Assembly: GCA_030152105.1 (NCBI GenBank)
Contig: JASLIH010000154.1
Location: forward strand, 1-16,405
Reading direction: 5' to 3'
Length of the DNA: 16,405 bases
From: Actinomycetes bacterium
GTDB taxonomy: Bacteria > Actinomycetota > CALGFH01
Made by a program: the position numbers and the translations under genes. The notes under the pieces are model-generated. The model made no database searches. It saw nothing but the letters and a program-made list of their open reading frames with translations, and was not told the origin of the DNA. This document shows positions 7,481-14,815 of the stretch, one piece after another (position 1 is the first letter of the stretch; each line of letters opens with the position of its first letter).

Positions 7481-9520
7481 CTACCCTCCCTCGCCAGGAG
7501 CGAGCAGGGCGAGCAGCTCGTCGCCGTACTTGTCCAGCTTGCTCGGGCCGATGCCCTCGACCGCGAGCAGCTCGCCCCGGCTGCGGGGCTGCCGCTCGCT
7601 CAGGGCGGCCAGGGTGCGGTCGTTGAAGACCACGTAGGCGGGCACGCCGTCGGCCTCGGCCCGCTTGCGCCGCCAGGCCCGCAGCTGGTCGGCCAGGGGG
7701 CCGTCGGCCCGCACACTGGCCCGGCCGCCCCGGGTCATCCCGCTGGCCACCGCCCGGGGCCGGACCCGGCCGGCGCCCGGCGGGACCAGGTCGTCGAGGA
7801 ACCGGGAGGGCTTGCGGGGCTGCTCGCGGCCTGACGCCCCGGCCCGGCGGGCCGCCCAGGACAGCCACAGGTGGACCCGGGCCCTGGTCAGCCCCACATA
7901 CAGCAGGCGCCGCTCCTCGGCCACCTCCGCGGGCGTGCTCGCCTGGCGGATCGGCAGGAGCCCCTCCTCGACCGCCGGCAGCAGCACCGCGTCGAACTCC
8001 AGCCCCTTGGCCCGGTGGTAGGTGAGCAGGTTCACGCCGCCCCCGGTGCCCTCGGCCTCCTGGGCGGCCCGCCGGCCCATCTCCTCCAGGAACCCGGCGA
8101 TGCCGGCCTCGTCCCCGACCCGCTCGGCGATGCCGAGCAGGGTGACCAGGCTGGCGTGGCGCTGGCGGGCCTCCTCGCCGTCGGGCTCCTCGTCGCGGCG
8201 GAACCCGAAGCGCTCGAACCAGATCCCCTCGAGGGCGTCGACCAGCCCGCCGCCGGCCGACCTGGCCGTGCGTGAGCGCAGCACCCCGATCGCCCGCAGC
8301 ACCTCGGTCCGGCGGAAGAACAGCTCGCCCCTGACCTGGTAGCGGATGCCGGCCGAGGCCAGCACCTCCTCGAACGGGGGGATCTGGGCGTTGGTCCGGA
8401 CCAGCACGGCCACCTCGTCCGGGTCGACCCCGGCCCCGGCCAGGCGGCCGACCTCACCCACCACCGCCCTGACCTCCCGCTCGGCGTTCTCGAAGGCGGC
8501 CACGGTCGGCTCCGGCCCCGAGGGCCGGGTCGCGACCAGCCGCTTGCCCCGGTCCGGGCGGCGGCCCGGGGTGGCGGCCAGTAGCCGGTTGGCCAGGGCC
8601 AGGACCTCCGGGCTGGAGCGGTAGTTGTCCTCCAGCCGGACCACCTGGGCGTCGGGGAACCGGCGGGCGAACCCGGTCAGGTACTCGGAGGTGGCCCCGG
8701 TGAAGGTGTAGATGGTCTGGTCCTCGTCGCCGACCACGGCCAGGTCGCGCCGCTCCCCCAGCCAGGCCTCGAGCAGCGCCTGCTGCAGCGGGTTGGTGTC
8801 CTGGTACTCGTCCACCGAGAACCACCGGTACTGGCCGCGGAACTCCTCGGCCACGTCCTCGCGGGACTCGAACCCCTCCAGCATGCGGACGAGCATGTCC
8901 TCGAAGTCGATCCGCCCGGCCCGCTCCTTGGCCCGCTCGTAGCGCCGGAACACCCCGGCGAACAGGTCGCCGGGGATGGGCGGGGTGCGGCCAATGGCCT
9001 CGGCAGCCGCCTGATAGCTGGAGGGGTCGAGCCGGCGCGCCTTGGCCCATTCCACCTCGTCGGCCAGGTCCTTGACGGCGGTGAACTTGTACCCGCCGGG
9101 GAGGCTGCGCTGGAGCGGGGCCAGCAGCGGGACCTTGGAGCCGAGCACCTCGGGCAGCCGGGCGTCGGACAGCCGCGACCAGAAGAAGCGCAGCTGGCCG
9201 AAGGCGGCGGCATGGAACGTCTTGGCCTGCACCCCGGGGAACCCGAGGGCGGCCAGCCGCTCGCGCATCTCGGTCGCCGCCTTGTCGGTGAAGGTCACGA
9301 CCAGCACGTGCCCCGGGTGGACGACCCCGGTGGCGATCGCGTAGGCCACCCGCCGGGAGATCACCCTGGTCTTGCCTGTCCCCGCCCCGGCCAGGATGCA
9401 CAACGGCCCAACGGTCGCCTCGACCGCCTCCCGTTGCGCCGGGTTCAGGTCATGGGTCAGGAACTTGGGGTGCACGGCTGCCGAGTCTGCCATACCCCCC
9501 CGACGGTTCCACCCCGTCAT
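7481..9520 (-). CDS. uvrD2: UvrD/PcrA-family SF1 DNA helicase with C-terminal HRDC domain (UvrD2-like)
   Basis: A 679-residue ATP-dependent 3'-5' DNA helicase of superfamily 1A, acting in DNA repair or replication restart. Motifs run in order: Walker A LAGAGTGKT (43-51), TFTDKAATEM (Ia), VDEYQDTN (Walker B, 235-242), GDEDQTIYTF (III), LEDNYRSS (IV), YHRAKGLEFDAV (V) and YVGLTRAR (VI). The last 80 residues (VPAYVVFNDRTL through ELLAVEGIGPSKLDKYG) form an HRDC domain, the architecture of mycobacterial UvrD2. Unlike the mycobacterial protein it has only one cysteine (Cys41), so the tetracysteine module is absent. ATG 9520 lies 9 bp after the paaK stop, implying coupled translation; an in-frame ATG at 9493 is also possible. 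Function in genome maintenance is secure at family level. Confidence 0.93.
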   Translation of the reverse strand: MTGWNRRGGMADSAAVHPKFLTHDLNPAQREAVEATVGPLCILAGAGTGKTRVISRRVAYAIATGVVHPGHVLVVTFTDKAATEMRERLAALGFPGVQAKTFHAAAFGQLRFFWSRLSDARLPEVLGSKVPLLAPLQRSLPGGYKFTAVKDLADEVEWAKARRLDPSSYQAAAEAIGRTPPIPGDLFAGVFRRYERAKERAGRIDFEDMLVRMLEGFESREDVAEEFRGQYRWFSVDEYQDTNPLQQALLEAWLGERRDLAVVGDEDQTIYTFTGATSEYLTGFARRFPDAQVVRLEDNYRSSPEVLALANRLLAATPGRRPDRGKRLVATRPSGPEPTVAAFENAEREVRAVVGEVGRLAGAGVDPDEVAVLVRTNAQIPPFEEVLASAGIRYQVRGELFFRRTEVLRAIGVLRSRTARSAGGGLVDALEGIWFERFGFRRDEEPDGEEARQRHASLVTLLGIAERVGDEAGIAGFLEEMGRRAAQEAEGTGGGVNLLTYHRAKGLEFDAVLLPAVEEGLLPIRQASTPAEVAEERRLLYVGLTRARVHLWLSWAARRAGASGREQPRKPSRFLDDLVPPGAGRVRPRAVASGMTRGGRASVRADGPLADQLRAWRRKRAEADGVPAYVVFNDRTLAALSERQPRSRGELLAVEGIGPSKLDKYGDELLALLAPGEGG

Positions 9521-9529
9521 CCACAGCCG

Positions 9530-10873
9530 TCAGGGCCAGACGGGCAGCGGGTCGTGGTCGGCGGTCCGCTCGGCGACCCGCACCGCCTTCCCCAGCTCGA
9601 CCCGGGGGATCGTCCCGCCGGGCAGGACCCGGACCTCGGTGGTCAGGCCGAGCCGGGCCTGGAGGGCGGCGCCGACCTCGGTGGCCACCCGGTCGCGCTC
9701 GGCCTCCTCGGTCTCCTCGCAGATCGACCAGCCGGCGGCCAGCTCGCAGGCCACCACCAGCTTCGGCAGGGTCTGGGTGCGGTCGACGACCAGCAGGTAG
9801 TGCGGGGCGACGGCCCGCTCGGCGACCAGCACCGCCTCGACCTCGCTCGGGTAGACGTTCACGCCCCTGATGACCAGCATGTCGTCGCGCCGCCCGGCCA
9901 CCTTGGACATCCGGGCCAGGGTCCGGCCGCAGCCACAGGGGGACGGGTCCAGGGCGGCGATGTCGCCGGTGCGGTAGCGCAGCAGCGGCATGGCCTCCTT
10001 GGTCAGGGTGGTGAAGACCAGCTCGCCCCGCTCCCCCGGCCCGAGCGGCCGCCCCGAGTCCGGGTCGACCACCTCGACCAGGAAGTGGTCCTCGTTGACG
10101 TGCAGGCCGGCCTGGGCCTCCACGCACTCACAGGCCACCCCGGGGCCGATGACCTCCGACAGGCCGTAGATGTCGAGCGCCTTCAGCGGCAGCAGGTCCT
10201 GGATCTGGGCACGCATGGCGTCGCTCCAGGGTTCGGCCCCGAAGATCCCGACCCGCAGCGAGATCTCGTCCCGGGCCACGCCCGCCTCGCCCAGCGCCTC
10301 CCCCAGCCGGGCCGCATAGGAGGGGGTGCAGCACAGCACCTCGGGCCGGAGGTCGCGGATCATGGTGACCTGGCGCTGGGTCTGGCCGCCGGACATCGGC
10401 ACCAGGGTGCAGCCCATCAGCTCGGCCCCGGCGTGCATCCCCAGGCCCCCGGTGAACAGGCCATACCCGTAGCCGTTGTGCACCAGGGTGCCCGGGACCG
10501 CGCCGGCGCAGCCGAGGGCGCGGGCGCAGACCTGGGCCCAGACGTCCAGGTCGGCGCGGGAGTAGGCGACCAGGGTGGGGCGCCCACCGGTGCCGGAGGA
10601 GCCGTGGACGCGCAGGACCTGCTCCCGGGGGACGGCCAGCAGGCCCCACGGGTAGTTGTCCCAGAGGTCCTGCTTGGTGGTGAACGGCAGGCCGGCGAGG
10701 CCGTCGAGACCGACCCGGGCTCCCGGCCCGACACCGGCGCCGGCCAGGCGCTCGCGGTACAGGGGGCTGCCCTCGGCCAGCCGCCCGAGCAGGTCGTCCA
10801 GGCGTCGGGCCTGAAGAGCGGCCCGTTCGTCGGCCGACATCCGCTCGGCCTGTGGGTCCCACATGGTGTCCAC
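9530..10873 (-). CDS. paaK: Phenylacetate-CoA ligase family enzyme
   Basis: A 447-residue ANL-superfamily adenylate-forming ligase, close to PaaK in length (430-440). PaaK activates phenylacetate to its CoA thioester with ATP. Visible motifs are the P-loop HGSSGTGGRPT (about 91-100), the acyl-site block YGLSEVIGPG, the ribose-binding aspartate in YRTGD, and the PaaK-type hinge RGVNVYPSEVE; an SPCGCGRT cysteine cluster is also typical. The start is GTG at 10873, 7 bp after a GGGAGG ribosome site; the ATG at 10864 is less well placed. No other phenylacetate pathway genes are in the window, so substrates such as benzoate, aryl acids or other carboxylates remain possible. It is divergent from the amino acid dehydrogenase and leads uvrD2. 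Confidence 0.88.
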   Translation of the reverse strand: MDTMWDPQAERMSADERAALQARRLDDLLGRLAEGSPLYRERLAGAGVGPGARVGLDGLAGLPFTTKQDLWDNYPWGLLAVPREQVLRVHGSSGTGGRPTLVAYSRADLDVWAQVCARALGCAGAVPGTLVHNGYGYGLFTGGLGMHAGAELMGCTLVPMSGGQTQRQVTMIRDLRPEVLCCTPSYAARLGEALGEAGVARDEISLRVGIFGAEPWSDAMRAQIQDLLPLKALDIYGLSEVIGPGVACECVEAQAGLHVNEDHFLVEVVDPDSGRPLGPGERGELVFTTLTKEAMPLLRYRTGDIAALDPSPCGCGRTLARMSKVAGRRDDMLVIRGVNVYPSEVEAVLVAERAVAPHYLLVVDRTQTLPKLVVACELAAGWSICEETEEAERDRVATEVGAALQARLGLTTEVRVLPGGTIPRVELGKAVRVAERTADHDPLPVWP

Positions 10874-10912
10874 CGATCGACCTCCCCGGCGATGCGGTCC
10901 TGCCGCCACCCG

Positions 10913-10918
10913 ATCCTA
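10913..10918 (-). promoter_or_regulatory. Possible -10 element of paaK
   Basis: TAGGAT on the minus strand (10918-10913) fits TAnnnT and lies 40 bp upstream of the GTG start at 10873, leaving room for the ribosome site. No recognisable -35 hexamer stands 17 bp upstream, so this is a weak call. Confidence 0.3.
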
Positions 10919-10965
10919 TCCCTGGGTCCCCGGGGCCTCGTCCGACTGTCGCCGCGTCCGAGGGG

Positions 10966-10995
10966 TATCGTGAGGGGGTGGCGGGGTGACCCGCC
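10966..10995 (+). promoter_or_regulatory. Possible -10 and 5' leader hairpin of the amino acid dehydrogenase gene
   Basis: TATCGT (10966-10971) fits TAnnnT and would start transcription near 10978. Directly there lies the perfect inverted repeat GGCGGG (10980-10985), GTGA loop, CCCGCC (10990-10995). A second, weaker pair TGGGC/GCCCA sits at 11018-11039. The leader would thus begin with a stable hairpin closed by a GNRA-type loop, about 70 bp before the GTG start. Whether it regulates or is a by-product of G+C richness is unknown. Confidence 0.28.
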
Positions 10996-11065
10996 GCCGA
11001 CGACCCGGCAACGGCGCTGGGCGGGTCCCCCCCTGCCCAAGTGACCGCGAGCGCAGGAGGGCGAT

Positions 11066-12157
11066 GTGGGCGTCTTCGACAAGATGGCCGAGCACGGCCA
11101 CGAGCAGGTGGTCTTCTGCTTCGACCGGCAGACCGGGATGCGGGCGATCATCGCCATCCACGACACCGCCCTCGGCCCGGCGCGCGGCGGCACCCGGTAC
11201 AAGGAGTACGCCTCCGAGGAGGACGCGCTCGAGGACGCCCTGCGGCTCTCCAAGGGCATGACCTACAAGTTCGCCTTCACCGACCTGCCCCGCGGGGGCG
11301 GCAAGGCGGTGCTGCTCAAGCAGGACGGCGTGGCCGACAAGCGGGTGCTGCTGCGGTCCTTCGGGCGGTTCGTGCAGCTGCTCGCCGGCCGCTTCGGCAC
11401 CGGCCCCGACCTGGGCACCTCGGCCCAGGAGATGATCGACATCGCCCGCGAGACAGACTTCGTGTGGGCGATCGACCAGCGGTTCGGGGGCACCGGCGAC
11501 TCGACCCCGCTGACCGCGCGGGGCGTGTTCGCCGGTATCGGCGCCGCCCTCGACGACGTCTACGGCACCCCCGACGTGGCCGGGCGCCGGGTGGCTATCC
11601 AGGGTCTCGGCGGGGTCGGCGGGCACCTGGCCGAGCTGCTGGTGGCCAGCGGGGCCGTGGTGAGCGGCTCGGACGTCGACCCGGGCCGGGCCAAGGAGCT
11701 GGCCGACCGGCTCGACATCACCCTCGAGGACCCCGAAGCCATCTACGACGTCGACTGCGACGTGTTCAGCCCGTGCGCCATCGGCGGCCTCCTGAACGAG
11801 CACACCATCCCCCGGCTGCGCTGCCGGATCGTGGCCGGCGGGGCCAACAACCAGCTGGCCACCGCGGCCGACGGCCGGCGGCTGCTGGAACGGGGGATCC
11901 TGTACGCGCCCGACTACGTCATCAACTCGGCCGCGCCGTACGCCGTGATCGGCGCTGGCGAGCTGCGCTACTCCCCCGACCGGCTGGACGTGTCGGTCCT
12001 GGGGGTGGCCGAGGCCCTGCGGCTCATCTTCCGCCGGGCCCGGGCCGAGGGTGCGCCCACCGCCGAGGTCGCCGACCGGATCGCCGAGGAGCGGATCGCG
12101 TCAGCCGCCCACCTCCGCGCCATGACCCCCGGGACCGGGGCGGTCCCCCGGGCCTGA
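11066..12157 (+). CDS. Leucine/valine/phenylalanine-type amino acid dehydrogenase
   Basis: A 363-residue NAD(P)+-dependent dehydrogenase that oxidatively deaminates a branched-chain or aromatic amino acid to its 2-keto acid and ammonia. Conserved residues are Lys68 (LSKGMTYK) and catalytic Lys80 (PRGGGKA), at the same numbers as in Bacillus leucine dehydrogenase, plus Asp115 in GTGPDLGT, the Rossmann loop GLGGVGG (180-186), Asp203/Asp205 after the second strand, and AGGANNQL (Asn261-Asn262). Length fits leucine and valine dehydrogenases (350-370). The GTG at 11066 has GGAGG 5 bp upstream; a nearby ATG at 11064 is out of frame. Substrate choice among Leu, Val and Phe is not decidable here. It is divergent from the CoA ligase and 51 bp ahead of a small C2HC gene. 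Confidence 0.92.
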   Translation: MGVFDKMAEHGHEQVVFCFDRQTGMRAIIAIHDTALGPARGGTRYKEYASEEDALEDALRLSKGMTYKFAFTDLPRGGGKAVLLKQDGVADKRVLLRSFGRFVQLLAGRFGTGPDLGTSAQEMIDIARETDFVWAIDQRFGGTGDSTPLTARGVFAGIGAALDDVYGTPDVAGRRVAIQGLGGVGGHLAELLVASGAVVSGSDVDPGRAKELADRLDITLEDPEAIYDVDCDVFSPCAIGGLLNEHTIPRLRCRIVAGGANNQLATAADGRRLLERGILYAPDYVINSAAPYAVIGAGELRYSPDRLDVSVLGVAEALRLIFRRARAEGAPTAEVADRIAEERIASAAHLRAMTPGTGAVPRA

Positions 12158-12208
12158 TCCGCAAAAGCCTGGCAAACTGCGCGTACCGGCTCTTACGAGG
12201 AGACGCGC

Positions 12209-12571
12209 ATGGACGACCACGCGGGGCGGATCACGATCATCGCCTCCTCGACGATGGTCCACCACCGCGTCAGGTGCATGATCTGCGACCGCCCGGTCGA
12301 CCACCGCGTGGTGTTCATGACCAACGACGCCCGCGTCCTCCACGCCGGCTGCGTCCCCGACCACGTGAAGGTCCCCATCGCCGTCCTCCTCCAGGCGATC
12401 CGCCGCCTCGAGCGCATGGTCGACCGGGCCCGCGCCAGCAACGGCCACGACCCCGACCCACCCACCTCAGGAGGCCGGGACCCCGACCCACCCACCTCGG
12501 GAGGCCGAGACCCCGACCCACCCACCCCGGGAGGCCGAGACCCCGAGGAACCGCGAACCCGGGAACCCTGA
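12209..12571 (+). CDS. Small C2HC (putative zinc-binding) protein with repetitive Pro/Asp tail
   Basis: A 120-residue protein of unknown function. Residues 1-75 hold a compact domain with CMIC (Cys23, Cys26) and HAGC (His45, Cys48), which could bind one zinc ion, followed by a helix (IAVLLQAIRRLERMVDRA). Residues 81-110 are three copies of DPDPPTSGGR, a disordered tail encoded by exact 30-bp units. ATG 12209 has GAGGAG 6 bp upstream, and the domain is coded in typical host codons, so the gene looks genuine. It follows the dehydrogenase by 51 bp on the same strand and may share its transcript; it converges on thrS. I do not recognise the family. Confidence 0.75.
   Translation: MDDHAGRITIIASSTMVHHRVRCMICDRPVDHRVVFMTNDARVLHAGCVPDHVKVPIAVLLQAIRRLERMVDRARASNGHDPDPPTSGGRDPDPPTSGGRDPDPPTPGGRDPEEPRTREP
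12451..12546 (+). repeat. Three 30-bp tandem repeats (minisatellite) inside the C2HC gene
   Basis: Units 12451-12480, 12481-12510 and 12511-12540 share the pattern CCCCGACCCACCCACC followed by tCrGGAGGCCGrGA, with two to three mismatches, and a partial fourth copy begins at 12541. The length of 30 keeps the reading frame, so copy-number change would alter the protein tail by ten residues without frameshift. Confidence 0.92.
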
Positions 12572-12619
12572 CCCGTCACCCCGCGACCCGGACCCTCGCC
12601 AGGAGCCGCGGCCGGGGTC

Positions 12620-12645
12620 CTGACCCGCGACCGCCGGGGGGTCAG
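12620..12645. terminator. Possible hairpin between convergent C2HC gene and thrS
   Basis: CTGACCC (12620-12626) and GGGTCAG (12639-12645) form a perfect 7-bp stem around a 12-base loop, overlapping the thrS stop codon (12642-12644). No T-run follows on either strand, so it is not a classical intrinsic terminator; it may help end transcripts from either side or only protect 3' ends. Confidence 0.3.
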
Positions 12646-14684
12646 CCTGAGGGGTTGGCGGCGACCCGGCTGGGGGGCTCGTCGGTGACGGGCTGGCCCG
12701 GCGGGTCGCTGTTGTCGCGGGACTCGATGTAGTCCACGACCTGCCGCACCGCCTCGTCCAAGGGGACGAAGTTGCGCTGAGACCCGTTGCGGTACCGGAA
12801 CGAGACGCTGTGCTGGGCCACGTCCTTCTCCCCGGCCAGGACCATGAACGGGACCTTGGCCCGCTGGGCCTCGCGGATCTTGCGCTGCATGCGGTCGTCG
12901 GAGCCGTAGACCTCGACCCGGACGCCCTCGGCCCGCAGGCGCTCGGCCAGCTCCTCCAGATAGGGCACCTGGTCGGCCGAGATGGGGATGGCCGCCACCT
13001 GCACCGGGGCCAGCCAGGCCGGGAAGGCCCCGGCGTAGTGCTCCACCAGGATCCCGAAGAACCGCTCGATCGACCCGAACAACGCCCGGTGGACCATGAT
13101 CGGCCGCTGCCTGGTGCCGTCGGACGCCTGGTACTCGAGCTTGAACCGCTGCGGCAGCTGGAAGTCCACCTGGATGGTGGACAGCTGCCAGGTCCGGCCG
13201 ATGGCGTCGCGCCCCTGGACCGAGATCTTGGGGCCGTAGAAGGCGGCGCCGCCCTCGTCGAGCACATAGCCCAGCCCCTCGGCGTCCATGGCCCGTCGCA
13301 GCGTCTCGGTGGCGGCGGCCCACTCCTCCTCGGAGCCGACGAACTTGTCCTTCTCGTCGTCGCGGGTCGAGAGCTCGAGGTAGAAGTCGCTGAGCCCGAA
13401 GTCGGCGAGCAGGTCGAGCACGAACCGGAGCAGCTTGCGCAGCTCCTGCTCCAGCTGCTCGGGAGTGCAGAAGATGTGGGCGTCGTCCATGGTCAGGCCG
13501 CGGACGCGGGTCAGGCCGTGCAGGACCCCCGACTTCTCGTACCGGTACACGGTGCCGAACTCGAACAGCGGCATCGGCAGCTCACGGTAGCTGCGGCCCC
13601 GCGACCGGTAGATGAGGATGTGGAAGGGGCAGTTCATGGGCTTCACGTAGTACCGGATGCCGTCGCCCTCCATCGGCGGGTACATGTTCTCGGCGTACCA
13701 GCCGAGGTGCCCCGACTCCTGGAACAGCGCCTCCTTGGTGACATGGGGGGAGTTCACGAACAGGTACCCGGCCTCCTCGTGGCGGCGGCGCGAGTACTCC
13801 TCCATGACCCGGCGGACAGTGCTGCCCTTGGGGTGGAAGACGGCCAGGCCGGAGCCGATCTCGTCCGGGAACGAGAACAGGTCCAGCTCGACCCCGAGCC
13901 GGCGGTGATCGCGCTTCTCGACCTCCTTGAGCAGTTCGAGGTGCTGGGCGAGGGCGTCCTTGGACTCCCAGGCGGTGCCGTAGATCCGCTGGAGCTGCGG
14001 GTTCTTCTCGCTCCCCCGCCAGTACGCGCCCGCCGAGCGCAACAGCTTGAAGGCGGGAATGGCCCGGGTCGAGGGGACGTGGGGCCCGCGGCACAGGTCG
14101 CGCCAGCGGCGGTCGCCGGTCTTCGGGTCGAGGTTGTCGTAGATGGTCAGGGGGCCGTCCCCGACCTCGACAGCCTCCTCGTCGCTGGCCCGGCTCCGCT
14201 GGTCGATGATCTCGAGCTTGTACGGCTCGTCCTTCAGCTCGGCCCGCGCCTCGTCGTCGGAGACGACCCGCCGGGCGAAGCGCTGCCCCTCCTTGACGAT
14301 CTGGCGCATGCGCTGCTCGATCCGGTCCAGGTCCTCGGGCCGGAACGGCTGGGTGACGTCGAAGTCGTAGTAGAAGCCGTTCTCGATCGGCGGCCCGATG
14401 CCCAGCCTCGCCTCCGGGAACAGGTCCTGGACGGCCTGGGCCAGCACATGCGCGGTCGAGTGCCGCATGATCATCCGGCCGTCATCGCTGTCCAGGGTCA
14501 CCGGCTCGACCTTGTCGCCCTCCTCGACGACATGGCTGAGGTCCCTGAGCGCCCCGTTGACCCGGGCCGCGACCACGGCCTGGGCCCGGTCCTCGGCCTG
14601 GTCGAGCAGGTCCCCGGCGGTCGTGCCCGCGCCCACCGCCCGCTCGTCCCCCTCGACTTGGACGGCGATGCGTAGATCGGACAT
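12642..14684 (-). CDS. thrS: Threonyl-tRNA synthetase
   Basis: Charges tRNA-Thr with threonine; essential class II synthetase of the cytoplasm, 680 residues (640-690 usual). Order: TGS domain (1-65), editing domain with HSTAH (His75, His79) and CRGPH (Cys198, His202), class II core from about 265 to 560, and anticodon-binding domain 560-660. The catalytic zinc ligands are present as Cys352 (MNCPFH), His403 (DDAHIF) and His532 ([12 protein letters not shown]), and motif 2 is [17 protein letters not shown]. The ATG at 14684 follows CAGGAGC by about 6 bp. It has a separate promoter region shared divergently with the radical SAM gene. No T-box leader is evident in the short 5' region. The last 20 residues are a disordered extension. 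Confidence 0.98.
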   Translation of the reverse strand: MSDLRIAVQVEGDERAVGAGTTAGDLLDQAEDRAQAVVAARVNGALRDLSHVVEEGDKVEPVTLDSDDGRMIMRHSTAHVLAQAVQDLFPEARLGIGPPIENGFYYDFDVTQPFRPEDLDRIEQRMRQIVKEGQRFARRVVSDDEARAELKDEPYKLEIIDQRSRASDEEAVEVGDGPLTIYDNLDPKTGDRRWRDLCRGPHVPSTRAIPAFKLLRSAGAYWRGSEKNPQLQRIYGTAWESKDALAQHLELLKEVEKRDHRRLGVELDLFSFPDEIGSGLAVFHPKGSTVRRVMEEYSRRRHEEAGYLFVNSPHVTKEALFQESGHLGWYAENMYPPMEGDGIRYYVKPMNCPFHILIYRSRGRSYRELPMPLFEFGTVYRYEKSGVLHGLTRVRGLTMDDAHIFCTPEQLEQELRKLLRFVLDLLADFGLSDFYLELSTRDDEKDKFVGSEEEWAAATETLRRAMDAEGLGYVLDEGGAAFYGPKISVQGRDAIGRTWQLSTIQVDFQLPQRFKLEYQASDGTRQRPIMVHRALFGSIERFFGILVEHYAGAFPAWLAPVQVAAIPISADQVPYLEELAERLRAEGVRVEVYGSDDRMQRKIREAQRAKVPFMVLAGEKDVAQHSVSFRYRNGSQRNFVPLDEAVRQVVDYIESRDNSDPPGQPVTDEPPSRVAANPSG

Positions 14685-14722
14685 CTCTGCTCCTGGTCAG
14701 GCCGGGGTAGTGGTCGGTCCGA

Positions 14723-14728
14723 ATGCTA
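14723..14728 (-). promoter_or_regulatory. Possible -10 element of thrS
   Basis: TAGCAT on the minus strand (14728-14723) fits TAnnnT, 39 bp upstream of the thrS ATG. The -35 position is only GC-rich, so confidence is low. A 5' leader of about 30 bases would leave no space for a T-box. Confidence 0.33.
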
Positions 14729-14780
14729 GCGAGCCGTGACACGCCGCCGCCATGCACTTTCCACAGACCCCGTCACATCC

Positions 14781-14809
14781 TTGCTTCACCCGAACACACG
14801 TTCTAGGGT
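14781..14809 (+). promoter_or_regulatory. Promoter of the radical SAM gene, leaderless type
   Basis: TTGCTT (14781-14786), an exact 17-bp spacer and TAGGGT (14804-14809, fits TAnnnT) form the best promoter in the window. The ATG at 14816 begins only 6 bp after the -10, so transcription should start at or next to its A. There is no Shine-Dalgarno sequence between. A leaderless mRNA is the direct reading. Confidence 0.65.
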
Positions 14810-14815
14810 TGGCCC

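Noticed and set aside
12451..12546. CRISPR-like array because of 30-bp repeat units.
   Set aside because: The units are adjoining with no spacers and lie in frame within a coding sequence.
14685..14815. T-box riboswitch upstream of thrS.
   Set aside because: The gap is only 131 bp, is shared with a divergent promoter, and the likely -10 leaves a leader of about 30 bases; no T-box core sequence is visible.
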